Assembly: GCF_051014685.1 (NCBI RefSeq) | Contig: NW_027478781.1 | Span: 124,001-188,000 of the forward strand | DNA from: Ptiloglossa arizonensis | Lineage: Eukaryota > Arthropoda > Insecta > Hymenoptera > Colletidae | Length of the DNA stretch: 64,000 bases | Reading direction: 5' to 3' | Shown here: positions 9,600-21,600 of the stretch, piece by piece | How the letters are laid out: the number at the start of each line of letters is the position of its first letter | Numbering within the stretch: position 1 is the stretch's first letter | Position numbers and translations under genes: made by a program | Notes under the pieces: model-generated | What the model was told of the DNA's origin: nothing | What the model saw: the letters and a program-made list of their open reading frames with translations, nothing else | Databases searched by the model: none

Positions 9600-12500
9600 G
9601 TATTTTTTCTCTAGGCCATTCTGGTTAAGCGTTTGGAGCAGCAGAATTGCGAAAAAATTGTTGTCTTCTCAACCATTTCTTAGCTTCAAACTCCCATATC
9701 TCGCGAACGGATTGACCTAACCCAAAAATTCCTATTGCGTCTGAAAGTAGAAACTCGCCCGATTACAGCGGTATGTGTATTTTTGCCCTAGGCCATTCTG
9801 GTTAAGCGTTTGGAGCAGCAGAATTGCGAAAATTTTTATGGCTTCTCAACCATTTCTTGGCTTCAAACTCCCATATCTCGCGAACGGATTGACTTAACCC
9901 AAAAATTCCTGTTGCGTGTGAAAGTAGAAACTCGCCCGATTACAACGGTATGTGTATTTTTTCCCTAACCCAGTCTGGTTAAGCGATTGGAGCAGCAGTA
10001 GTACGAAAAATTTGTTGTCTTGTCAACCATTTCTTAGCTTCAAAGTCCCATATCTCGCGAACGGATTGACCTAACCCAAAAATTCCTATTGTAACTGAAA
10101 GTAGAAACTCGTCCGATTACAACGGTATGGGTATTTTTTCTCTAGGCCATTCTGGTTAAGCGTTTGGAGCAGCAGAATTGCGAAAAATTTGTTGTCTTCT
10201 CAACCATTTCTTAGCTTCAAAGTCCCATATCTCGCGAACGGATTGACCTAACCCAAAAATTCCTGTTGCGTCTGAAATTAGAAACTCGCCCGATTACAAA
10301 GGCATGTGTAATTTTTCCCTAGGCCAATCTCGTTAAGCGTTTGGAGCAGCAGAATTGCGAAAAATTTTTTGCCTTCTCAACCATTTCTTGGCTTCAAACT
10401 CCCATATCTCGCGAACGGATTGACCTAACCCAAAAATTCCTGTTGCGTCTGAAAGTAGAAACTAGCCCGATTACAACGGTAAGTGTATTTTTTCCCTAGG
10501 CCATTCTAGTTAAGCGATTGGAGCAGCAGAATTGCGAAAAATTTGTTGTCTTGTCAACCATTTCTTAGCTTCAAAGTCCCATATCTCGCGAACGGATTCA
10601 CCTAACCCAAAAATTCCTGTTGCGTCTGAAATTAGAAACACTCCCGATTACAACGGTATGTGTATTTTTTCCCTAGCCCATTCTGGTTAAGCGATTGGAG
10701 CAGCAGTAGTACGAAAAATTTGTTCTCTTGTCAACCATTTCTTAGCTTCAAAGTCCCATATCTCGCGAACGGATTGACCTAACCCAAAAATTCCTATTGT
10801 AACTGAAAGTAGAAACTCGTCCGATTACAACGGTATGTGTATTTTTTCCCTAGGCCATTCTGGTTAAGCGTTTGGAGCAGCAGAATTGCGAAAAAATTGT
10901 TGTCTTCTCAACCATTTCTTAGCTTCAAAGTCCCATATCTCGCGAACGGATTGACCTAACCCAAAAATTCCTATTGCGTCTGAAAGTAGAAACTCGCCCG
11001 ATTACAGCGGTATGTGTATTTTTTCCCTAGGCCATTCGGGTTAAGCGTTTGGAGCAGCAGAATTGCGAAAATTTTTATGCCTTCTCAACCATTTCTTGGC
11101 TTCAAACTCCCATATCTCGCGAACGGATAGACCTAACCCAAAAATTCCTGTTGCGTGTGAAAGTAGAAACTCGCCCGATTACAACGGTATGTGTATTTTT
11201 TCCCTAGGCCATTCTGGTTAAGCGTTTGGAGCAGCAGAATTGCGAAAATTTTTATGCCTTCTCAACCATTTCTTGGCTTCAAACTCCCATATCTCGCGAA
11301 CGGATAGACCTAACCCAAAAATTCCTGTTGCGTGTGAAAGTAGAAACTCGCCCGATTACAACGGTATGTGTATTTTTTCCCTAGGCCATTCTGGTTAAGC
11401 GCTGGAGCAGCAGAAGTGCGAAAAATTAGTTGTCTTCTCAACCATTTCTTAGCTTCAAACTCCCATATCTCGCGAACGGATTGACCAAGCCCAAAAATTC
11501 CTGCTGCGTCTGAAAGTAGAAACTCGCCCGATTACAATTGTATGCGTATTTCTTCCCTAGGCCATTCTGGTTAAGCGCTGGAGCAGCAGAAGTGCGACAA
11601 ATTTGTTGTCTTCTCAACCATTTCATAGCTTCACACTCCCATATCTCGCGAACGGATTGACCTAACCCAAAAATTCCTATTGCATCTGAAAGTAGAAACT
11701 CGCCCGATTTCAACGGTATGTGTATTTTTCCCCTAGGCCATTCTGGTTAAGCGTTTGGAGCCGCAGATCTGCGAAAAATTAGTTGTCTTCTCAACCATTT
11801 CTTAGCTTCAAACTCCCATATCTCGCGAACGGATTGACCAAGCCCAAAAATTCCTGCTGCGTCTGAAAGTAGAAACTCGCCCGATTACAATTGTATGCGT
11901 ATTTCTTCCCTAGGCCATTCTGGTTAAGCGCTGGAGCAGCAGAAGTGCGACAAATTTGTTGTCTTCTCAACCATTTCATAGCTTCACACTCCCATATCTC
12001 GCGAACGGATTGACCTAACCCAAAAATTCCTATTGCATCTGAAAGTAGAAACTCGCCCGATTACAACGGTATGTGTATTTTTCCCCTAGGCCATTCTGGT
12101 TAAGCGTTTGGAGCCGCAGATCTGCGAAAAATTTTTTGCCTTCTCAACCATATCTTGGCTTCAAACTCCCATATCTCGCGAACGGAGTGACCAAACCCAA
12201 AAATTCCTGCTGCGTCTGAAAGTAGAAACTCGCCCGATTACAACTGTATGCGTATTTTTTCCCTAGGCCATTCTGGTTAAGCGCTGGAGCAGCAGAAGTG
12301 CGACAAATTTGTTTTCTTCTCAACCATTTCATAGCTTCACACTCCCATATCTCGCGAACGGATTGACCTAACCCAAACATTCCTATTGCGTCTGAAAGTA
12401 GATACTCGCCCGATTACAGCGGTATGTGTATTTTTTCCCTAGCCCATTCTGGTTAAGCGTTTGGACCAGCAGAATTGCGAAAAATTTGTTGTCTTCTCAA

Positions 12501-14374
12501 CCATTTCTTAGCTTCAAACTCCCATATCTCGCGAACGGATTGACCTAACCCAAAAATTCCTATTTCATCTGAAAGTAGAAACTCGCCCGATTACAAGGGT
12601 ATGTGTATTTTTTCCCTAGGCCATTCTGGTTAAGCGTTTGGAGCAGCAGAATTGCGAAAAATTTTTTGCCTTCTCAACCATTTCTTCGCTTCAAACTCCC
12701 ATATCTCGCGAACGGATTGGCCTAACCCAAAAATTCCTATTGCGTCTGAAAGTAGATACTCGCCCGATTACAGCGGTATGTGTATTTTTTCCCTAGGCCA
12801 TTCTGGTTAAGCGTTTGGAGCAGCAGAATTGCGAAAATTTTTATGCCTTCTCAACCATTTCTTGGCTTCAAACTCCCATATCTCGCGAACGGATTGACCT
12901 AACCCAAAAATTCCTATTGTAACTGAAAGTAGAAACTCGTCCGATTACAACGGTATGGGTATTTTTTCCGTAGGCCATTCTGGTTAAGCGTTTGGAGCAG
13001 CAGAAGTGCGAAAAAATTGTTGTCTTCTCAAGCATTTCTTAGCTTCAAAGTCCCATATCTCGCGAACGGATTGACTTAACCCAAAAATTCCTGTTGCGTG
13101 TGAAAGTAGAAACTCGCCCGATTACAACGGTATGTGTATTTTTTCCCTAACCCATTCTGGTTAAGCGATTGGAGCAGCAGTAGTACGAAAAATTTGTTGT
13201 CTTGTCAACCATTTCTTAGCTTCAAAGTCCCATATCTCGCGAACGGATTGACCTAACCCAAAAATTCCTATTGTAACTGAAAGTAGAAACTCGTCCGATT
13301 ACAACGGTATGGGTATTTTTTCTCTAGGCCATTCTGGTTAAGCGTTTGGAGCAGCAGAATTGCGAAAAATTTGTTGTCTTCTCAACCATTTCTTAGCTTC
13401 AAAGTCCCATATCTCGCGAACGGATTGACCTAACCCAAAAATTCCTGTTGCGTCTGAAATTAGAAACTCGCCCGATTACAAAGGCATGTGTAATTTTTCC
13501 CTAGGCCAATCTCGTTAAGCGTTTGGAGCAGCAGAATTGCGAAAAATTTTTTGCCTTCTCAACCATTTCTTGGCTTCAAACTCCCATATCTCGCGAACGG
13601 ATTGACCTAACCCAAAAATTCCTGTTGCGTGTGAAAGTAGAAACTCGCCCGATTACAACGGTATGTGTATTTTTTCCCTAGCCCATTCTGGTTAAGCGAT
13701 TGGAGCAGCAGTAGTGCAAAAAATTTGTTGTCTTGTCAACCATTTCTTAGCTTCAAAGTCCCATATCTCGCGAACGGATTGACCTAACCCAAAAATTCCT
13801 ATTGTAACTGAAAGTAGAATCTCGCCCGATTACAACTGTATGCGTATTTTTTCTCTAGGCCATTCTGGTTAAGCGTTTGGAGCAGCAGAATTGCGAAAAA
13901 ATTGTTGTCTTCTCAACCATTTCTTAGCTTCAAACTCCCATATCTCGCGAACGGATTGACCTAACCCAAAAATTCCTATTGCGTCTGAAAGTAGAAACTC
14001 GCCCGATTACAGCGGTATGTGTATTTTTTCCCTAGGCCATTCTGGTTAAGCGTTTGGAGCAGCAGAATTGCGAAAATTTTTATGGCTTCTCAACCATTTC
14101 TTGGCTTCAAACTCCCATATCTCGCGAACGGATTGACTTAACCCCAAAATTCCTGTTGCGTGTGAAAGTAGAAACTCGCCCGATTACAACGGTATGTGCA
14201 TTTTTTCCCTAACCCATTCTGGTTAAGCGATTGGAGCAGCAGAATTGCGAAAAATTTGTTGTCTTGTCAACCATTTCTTGGCTTCAAACTCCCATATCTC
14301 GCGAACGGATTGACCTAACCCAAAAATTCCTATTGTAACTGAAAGTAGAAACTCGTCCGATTACAACGGTATGC
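9600..14374. repeat. HOR unit B (4,775 bp, 27 monomers)
   Basis: This is a copy of unit A shifted by 4,775 bp, with the same order of all marker monomers and the same triplicated dimer at 11,438-12,380. It starts where the two sequences first agree, at a GGTATGCGT monomer near 9,591 that differs from the ACTGTATGCGT monomer at 4,818. The near absence of differences implies a recent tandem duplication, or strong homogenisation, or an assembly duplication. Confidence 0.85.
11438..12380. repeat. Triplicated 353-bp dimer in unit B
   Basis: Dimers start at 11,438, 11,791 and 12,144, each 4,775 bp downstream of its counterpart in unit A. They carry the same internal differences as in unit A, including GATTTCAACGG in the first dimer only. 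Confidence 0.8.
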
Positions 14375-14740
14375 GTATTTTTTCTCTAGGCCATTCTGGT
14401 TAAGCGTTTGGAGCAGCAGAATTGCGAAAAAATTGTTGTCTTCTCAACCATTTCTTAGCTTCAAACTCCCATATCTCGCGAACGGATTGACCTAACCCAA
14501 AAATTCCTATTGCGTCTGAAAGTAGAAACTCGCCCGATTACAGCGGTATGTGTATTTTTGCCCTAGGCCATTCTGGTTAAGCGTTTGGAGCAGCAGAATT
14601 GCGAAAATTTTTATGGCTTCTCAACCATTTCTTGGCTTCAAACTCCCATATCTCGCGAACGGATTGACTTAACCCAAAAATTCCTGTTGCGTGTGAAAGT
14701 AGAAACTCGCCCGATTACAACGGTATGTGTATTTTTTCCC

Positions 14741-16333
14741 TAACCCATTCTGGTTAAGCGATTGGAGCAGCAGTAGTACGAAAAATTTGTTGTCTTGTCA
14801 ACCATTTCTTAGCTTCAAAGTCCCATATCTCGCGAACGGATTGACCTAACCCAAAAATTCCTATTGTAACTGAAAGTAGAAACTCGTCCGATTACAACGG
14901 TATGGGTATTTTTTCCCTAGGCCATTCTGGTTAAGCGTTTGGAGCAGCAGAAGTGCGAAAAATTTGTTGTCTTCTCAACCATTTCTTAGCTTCAAAGACC
15001 CATATCTCGCGAACGGATTGACCTAACCCAAAAATTCCTATTGTAACTGAAAGTAGAAACTCGTCCGATTACAACGGTATGTGTATTTTTTCCCTAGGCC
15101 AATCTCGTTAAGCGTTTGGAGCAGCAGAATTGCGAAAAATTTTTTGCCTTCTCAACCATTTCTTGGCTTCAAACTCCCATATCTCGCGAACGGATTGACC
15201 TAACCCAAACATTCCTATTGCGTCTGAAAGTAGATACTCGCCCGATTACAGCGGTATGTGTATTTTTTCCCTAGCCCATTCTGGTTAAGCGTTTGGACCA
15301 GCAGAATTGCGAAAAATTTGTTGTCTTCTCAACCATTTCTTAGCTTCAAACTCCCATATCTCGCGAACGGATTGACCTAACCCAAAAATTCCTATTTCAT
15401 CTGAAAGTAGAAACTCGCCCGATTACAAGGGTATGTGTATTTTTTCCCTAGGCCATTCTGGTTAAGCGTTTGGAGCAGCAGAATTGCGAAAAATTTTTTG
15501 CCTTCTCAACCATTTCTTCCCTTCAAACTCCCATATCTCGCGAACGGATTGGCCTAACCCAAAAATTCCTATTGCGTCTGAAAGTAGATACTCGCCCGAT
15601 TACAGCGGTATGTGTATTTTTTCCCTAGGCCATTCTGGTTAAGCGTTTGGAGCAGCAGAATTGCGAAAATTTTTATGCCTTCTCAACCATTTCTTGGCTT
15701 CAAACTCCCATATCTCGCGAACGCATTGACCTAACCCAAAAATTCCTATTGTAACTGAAAGTAGAAACTCGTCCGATTACAACGGTATGGGTATTTTTTC
15801 CGTAGGCCATTCTGGTTAAGCGTTTGGAGCAGCAGAAGTGCGAAAAAATTGTTGTCTTCTCAAGCATTTCTTAGCTTCAATGTCCCATATCTCGCGAACG
15901 GATTGACCAAACCCAAAAATTCCTGCTGCGTCTGAAAGTAGAATCTCGCCCGATTACAACTGTATGCGTATTTTTTCTCTAGGCCATTCTGGTTAAGCGT
16001 TTGGAGCAGCAGAATTGCGAAAAAATTGTTGTCTTCTCAACCATTTCTTAGCTTCAAACTCCCATATCTCGCGAACGGATTGACCTAACCCAAAAATTCC
16101 TATTGCGTCTGAAAGTAGAAACTCGCCCGATTACAGCGGTATGTGTATTTTTGCCCTAGGCCATTCTGGTTAAGCGTTTGGAGCAGCAGAATTGCGAAAA
16201 TTTTTATGGCTTCTCAACCATTTCTTGGCTTCAAACTCCCATATCTCGCGAACGGATTGACTTAACCCAAAAATTCCTGTTGCGTGTGAAAGTAGAAACT
16301 CGCCCGATTACAACGGTATGTGTATTTTTTCCC
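14741..16333. repeat. 9-monomer block (1,593 bp) gained in unit C
   Basis: From about 15,143 to 16,333 this block matches 4,000-5,190 in unit 0/A at an offset of 11,143 bp. Rare shared markers are AAACATTCC with GATACTCG (15,207), TTCTTCCCTTC (near 15,513 and 4,372), GCTTCAATGTCCC (near 15,876 and 4,733) and TAGAATCTCG. The first part, 14,741-15,142, resembles 3,600-4,000 less exactly and brings in an AAAGACCC monomer at 14,993. The 4,000-4,824 part is absent from units A and B, so the block was copied from, or retained with, the unit 0 side of the array. Confidence 0.75.
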
Positions 16334-17805
16334 TAACCCAGTCTGGTTAAGCGATTGGAGCAGCAGTAGTACGAAAAATTTGTTGTCTTGTCAACCATTT
16401 CTTAGCTTCAAAGTCCCATATCTCGCGAACGGATTGACCTAACCCAAAAATTCCTATTGTAACTGAAAGTAGAAACTCGTCCGATTACAACGGTATGGGT
16501 ATTTTTTCTCTAGGCCATTCTGGTTAAGCGTTTGGAGCAGCAGAATTGCGAAAAATTTGTTGTCTTCTCAACCATTTCTTAGCTTCAAAGTCCCATATCT
16601 CGCGAACGGATTGACCTAACCCAAAAATTCCTGTTGCGTCTGAAATTAGAAACTCGCCCGATTACAAAGGCATGTGTAATTTTTCCCTAGGCCAGTCTCG
16701 TTAAGCGTTTGGAGCAGCAGAATTGCGAAAAATTTTTTGCCTTCTCAACCATTTCTTGGCTTCAAACTCCCATATCTCGCGAACGGATTGACCTAACCCA
16801 AAAATTCCTGTTGCGTCTGAAAGTAGAAACTAGCCCGATTACAACGGTAAGTGTATTTTTTCCCTAGGCCATTCTAGTTAAGCGATTGGAGCAGCAGAAT
16901 TGCGAAAAATTTGTTGTCTTGTCAACCATTTCTTAGCTTCAAAGTCCCATATCTCGCGAACGGATTCACCTAACCCAAAAATTCCTGTTGCGTCTGAAAT
17001 TAGAAACACTCCCGATTACAACGGTATGTGTATTTTTTCCCTAGCCCATTCTGGTTAAGCGATTGGAGCAGCAGTAGTACGAAAAATTTGTTCTCTTGTC
17101 AACCATTTCTTAGCTTCAAAGTCCCATATCTCGCGAACGGATTGACCTAACCCAAAAATTCCTATTGTAACTGAAAGTAGAAACTCGTCCGATTACAACG
17201 GTATGTGTATTTTTTCCCTAGGCCATTCTGGTTAAGCGTTTGGAGCAGCAGAATTGCGAAAAAATTGTTGTCTTCTCAACCATTTCTTAGCTTCAAAGTC
17301 CCATATCTCGCGAACGGATTGACCTAACCCAAAAATTCCTATTGCGTCTGAAAGTAGAAACTCGCCCGATTACAGCGGTATGTGTATTTTTTCCCTAGGC
17401 CATTCGGGTTAAGCGTTTGGAGCAGCAGAATTGCGAAAATTTTTATGCCTTCTCAACCATTTCTTGGCTTCAAACTCCCATATCTCGCGAACGGATAGAC
17501 CTAACCCAAAAATTCCTGTTGCGTGTGAAAGTAGAAACTCGCCCGATTACAACGGTATGTGTATTTTTTCCCTAGGCCATTCTGGTTAAGCGTTTGGAGC
17601 AGCAGAATTGCGAAAATTTTTATGCCTTCTCAACCATTTCTTGGCTTCAAACTCCCATATCTCGCGAACGGATAGACCTAACCCAAAAATTCCTGTTGCG
17701 TGTGAAAGTAGAAACTCGCCCGATTACAACGGTATGTGTATTTTTTCCCTAGGCCATTCTGGTTAAGCGCTGGAGCAGCAGAAGTGCGAAAAATTAGTTG
17801 TCTTC

Positions 17806-18748
17806 TCAACCATTTCTTAGCTTCAAACTCCCATATCTCGCGAACGGATTGACCAAGCCCAAAAATTCCTGCTGCGTCTGAAAGTAGAAACTCGCCCGAT
17901 TACAATTGTATGCGTATTTCTTCCCTAGGCCATTCTGGTTAAGCGCTGGAGCAGCAGAAGTGCGACAAATTTGTTGTCTTCTCAACCATTTCATAGCTTC
18001 ACACTCCCATATCTCGCGAACGGATTGACCTAACCCAAAAATTCCTATTGCATCTGAAAGTAGAAACTCGCCCGATTACAACGGTATGTGTATTTTTCCC
18101 CTAGGCCATTCTGGTTAAGCGTTTGGAGCCGCAGATCTGCGAAAAATTAGTTGTCTTCTCAACCATTTCTTAGCTTCAAACTCCCATATCTCGCGAACGG
18201 ATTGACCAAGCCCAAAAATTCCTGCTGCGTCTGAAAGTAGAAACTCGCCCGATTACAATTGTATGCGTATTTCTTCCCTAGGCCATTCTGGTTAAGCGCT
18301 GGAGCAGCAGAAGTGCGACAAATTTGTTGTCTTCTCAACCATTTCATAGCTTCACACTCCCATATCTCGCGAACGGATTGACCTAACCCAAAAATTCCTA
18401 TTGCATCTGAAAGTAGAAACTCGCCCGATTACAACGGTATGTGTATTTTTCCCCTAGGCCATTCTGGTTAAGCGTTTGGAGCCGCAGATCTGCGAAAAAT
18501 TTTTTGCCTTCTCAACCATATCTTGGCTTCAAACTCCCATATCTCGCGAACGGAGTGACCAAACCCAAAAATTCCTGCTGCGTCTGAAAGTAGAAACTCG
18601 CCCGATTACAACTGTATGCGTATTTTTTCCCTAGGCCATTCTGGTTAAGCGCTGGAGCAGCAGAAGTGCGACAAATTTGTTTTCTTCTCAACCATTTCAT
18701 AGCTTCACACTCCCATATCTCGCGAACGGATTGACCTAACCCAAACAT
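17806..18748. repeat. Triplicated 353-bp dimer in unit C
   Basis: Dimers start at 17,806, 18,159 and 18,512. Unlike units A and B, both early dimers have GATTACAACGG; the GATTTCAACGG change is absent. Unit C was therefore not a simple copy of A or B in this part, or has been converted since. Confidence 0.75.
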
Positions 18749-20742
18749 TCCTATTGCGTCTGAAAGTAGATACTCGCCCGATTACAGCGGTATGTGTATT
18801 TTTTCCCTAGCCCATTCTGGTTAAGCGTTTGGACCAGCAGAATTGCGAAAAATTTGTTGTCTTCTCAACCATTTCTTAGCTTCAAACTCCCATATCTCGC
18901 GAACGGATTGACCTAACCCAAAAATTCCTATTTCATCTGAAAGTAGAAACTCGCCCGATTACAAGGGTATGTGTATTTTTTCCCTAAGCCATTCTGGTTA
19001 AGCGTTTGGAGCAGCAGAATTGCGAAAAATTTTTTGCCTTCTCAACCATTTCTTCGCTTCAAACTCCCATATCTCGCGAACGGATTGGCCTAACCCAAAA
19101 ATTCCTATTGCGTCTGAAAGTAGATACTCGCCCGATTACAGCGGTATGTGTATTTTTTCCCTAGGCCATTCTGGTTAAGCGTTTGGAGCAGCAGAATTGC
19201 GAAAATTTTTATGCCTTCTCAACCATTTCTTGGCTTCAAACTCCCATATCTCGCGAACGGATTGACCTAACCCAAAAATTCCTATTGTAACTGAAAGTAG
19301 AAACTCGTCCGATTACAACGGTATGGGTATTTTTTCCGTAGGCCATTCTGGTTAAGCGTTTGGAGCAGCAGAAGTGCGAAAAAATTGTTGTCTTCTCAAG
19401 CATTTCTTAGCTTCAAAGTCCCATATCTCGCGAACGGATTGACTTAACCCAAAAATTCCTGTTGCGTGTGAAAGTAGAAACTCGCCCGATTACAACGGTA
19501 TGTGTATTTTTTCCCTAACCCATTCTGGTTAAGCGATTGGAGCAGCAGTAGTACGAAAAATTTGTTGTCTTGTCAACCATTTCTTAGCTTCAAAGTCCCA
19601 TATCTCGCGAACGGATTGACCTAACCCAAAAATTCCTATTGTAACTGAAAGTAGAAACTCGTCCGATTACAACGGTATGGGTATTTTTTCTCTAGGCCAT
19701 TCTGGTTAAGCGTTTGGAGCAGCAGAATTGCGAAAAATTTGTTGTCTTCTCAACCATTTCTTAGCTTCAAAGTCCCATATCTCGCGAACGGATTGACCTA
19801 ACCCAAAAATTCCTGTTGCGTCTGAAATTAGAAACTCGCCCGATTACAAAGGCATGTGTAATTTTTCCCTAGGCCAATCTCGTTAAGCGTTTGGAGCAGC
19901 AGAATTGCGAAAAATTTTTTGCCTTCTCAACCATTTCTTGGCTTCAAACTCCCATATCTCGCGAACGGATTGACCTAACCCAAAAATTCCTGTTGCGTGT
20001 GAAAGTAGAAACTCGCCCGATTACAACGGTATGTGTATTTTTTCCCTAGCCCATTCTGGTTAAGCGATTGGAGCAGCAGTAGTGCAAAAAATTTGTTGTC
20101 TTGTCAACCATTTCTTAGCTTCAAAGTCCCATATCTCGCGAACGGATTGACCTAACCCAAAAATTCCTATTGTAACTGAAAGTAGAATCTCGCCCGATTA
20201 CAACTGTATGCGTATTTTTTCTCTAGGCCATTCTGGTTAAGCGTTTGGAGCAGCAGAATTGCGAAAAAATTGTTGTCTTCTCAACCATTTCTTAGCTTCA
20301 AACTCCCATATCTCGCGAACGGATTGACCTAACCCAAAAATTCCTATTGCGTCTGAAAGTAGAAACTCGCCCGATTACAGCGGTATGTGTATTTTTTCCC
20401 TAGGCCATTCTGGTTAAGCGTTTGGAGCAGCAGAATTGCGAAAATTTTTATGGCTTCTCAACCATTTCTTGGCTTCAAACTCCCATATCTCGCGAACGGA
20501 TTGACTTAACCCCAAAATTCCTGTTGCGTGTGAAAGTAGAAACTCGCCCGATTACAACGGTATGTGCATTTTTTCCCTAACCCATTCTGGTTAAGCGATT
20601 GGAGCAGCAGAATTGCGAAAAATTTGTTGTCTTGTCAACCATTTCTTGGCTTCAAACTCCCATATCTCGCGAACGGATTGACCTAACCCAAAAATTCCTA
20701 TTGTAACTGAAAGTAGAAACTCGTCCGATTACAACGGTATGC

Positions 20743-21600
20743 GTATTTTTTCTCTAGGCCATTCTGGTTAAGCGTTTGGAGCAGCAGAATTGCGAAAAAA
20801 TTGTTGTCTTCTCAACCATTTCTTAGCTTCAAACTCCCATATCTCGCGAACGGATTGACCTAACCCAAAAATTCCTATTGCGTCTGAAAGTAGAAACTCG
20901 CCCGATTACAGCGGTATGTGTATTTTTGCCCTAGGCCATTCTGGTTAAGCGTTTGGAGCAGCAGAATTGCGAAAATTTTTATGGCTTCTCAACCATTTCT
21001 TGGCTTCAAACTCCCATATCTCGCGAACGGATTGACTTAACCCAAAAATTCCTGTTGCGTGTGAAAGTAGAAACTCGCCCGATTACAACGGTATGTGTAT
21101 TTTTTCCCTAACCCATTCTGGTTAAGCGATTGGAGCAGCAGTAGTACGAAAAATTTGTTGTCTTGTCAACCATTTCTTAGCTTCAAAGTCCCATATCTCG
21201 CGAACGGATTGACCTAACCCAAAAATTCCTATTGTAACTGAAAGTAGAAACTCGTCCGATTACAACGGTATGGGTATTTTTTCCCTAGGCCATTCTGGTT
21301 AAGCGTTTGGAGCAGCAGAAGTGCGAAAAATTTGTTGTCTTCTCAACCATTTCTTAGCTTCAAAGACCCATATCTCGCGAACGGATTGACCTAACCCAAA
21401 AATTCCTATTGTAACTGAAAGTAGAAACTCGTCCGATTACAACGGTATGTGTATTTTTTCCCTAGGCCAATCTCGTTAAGCGTTTGGAGCAGCAGAATTG
21501 CGAAAAATTTTTTGCCTTCTCAACCATTTCTTGGCTTCAAACTCCCATATCTCGCGAACGGATTGACCTAACCCAAACATTCCTATTGCGTCTGAAAGTA
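20743..21600. repeat. HOR unit D: truncated start of a further unit
   Basis: This follows unit C at offset 6,368 bp: GTATTTTTGCC near 20,920, TAACCCATTC at 21,109 and AAAGACCC at 21,361. It therefore copies the C type, with the 9-monomer block, and not the A/B type. The match ends near 21,600, where GAAACTCG faces GATACTCG at 15,233. Confidence 0.75.

Larger units (their letters stand above)
14375..20742. repeat. HOR unit C (6,368 bp, 36 monomers)
   Basis: Unit C starts like units A and B: GTATTTTTGCC is at 14,552, exactly 4,775 bp after unit B. It departs after 14,741, where TAACCCATTC replaces TAACCCAGTC, and rejoins at 16,334, where TAACCCAGTC is 6,368 bp after its unit B copy. The difference of 1,593 bp is exactly nine 177-bp monomers. 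The rest follows unit B at offset 6,368, including GCCATTCGGG at 17,399 and three dimers at 17,806, 18,159 and 18,512. Small private changes exist, for example CCAGTCTCG for CCAATCTCG near 16,692 and CCTAAGCC near 18,983. Confidence 0.85.
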
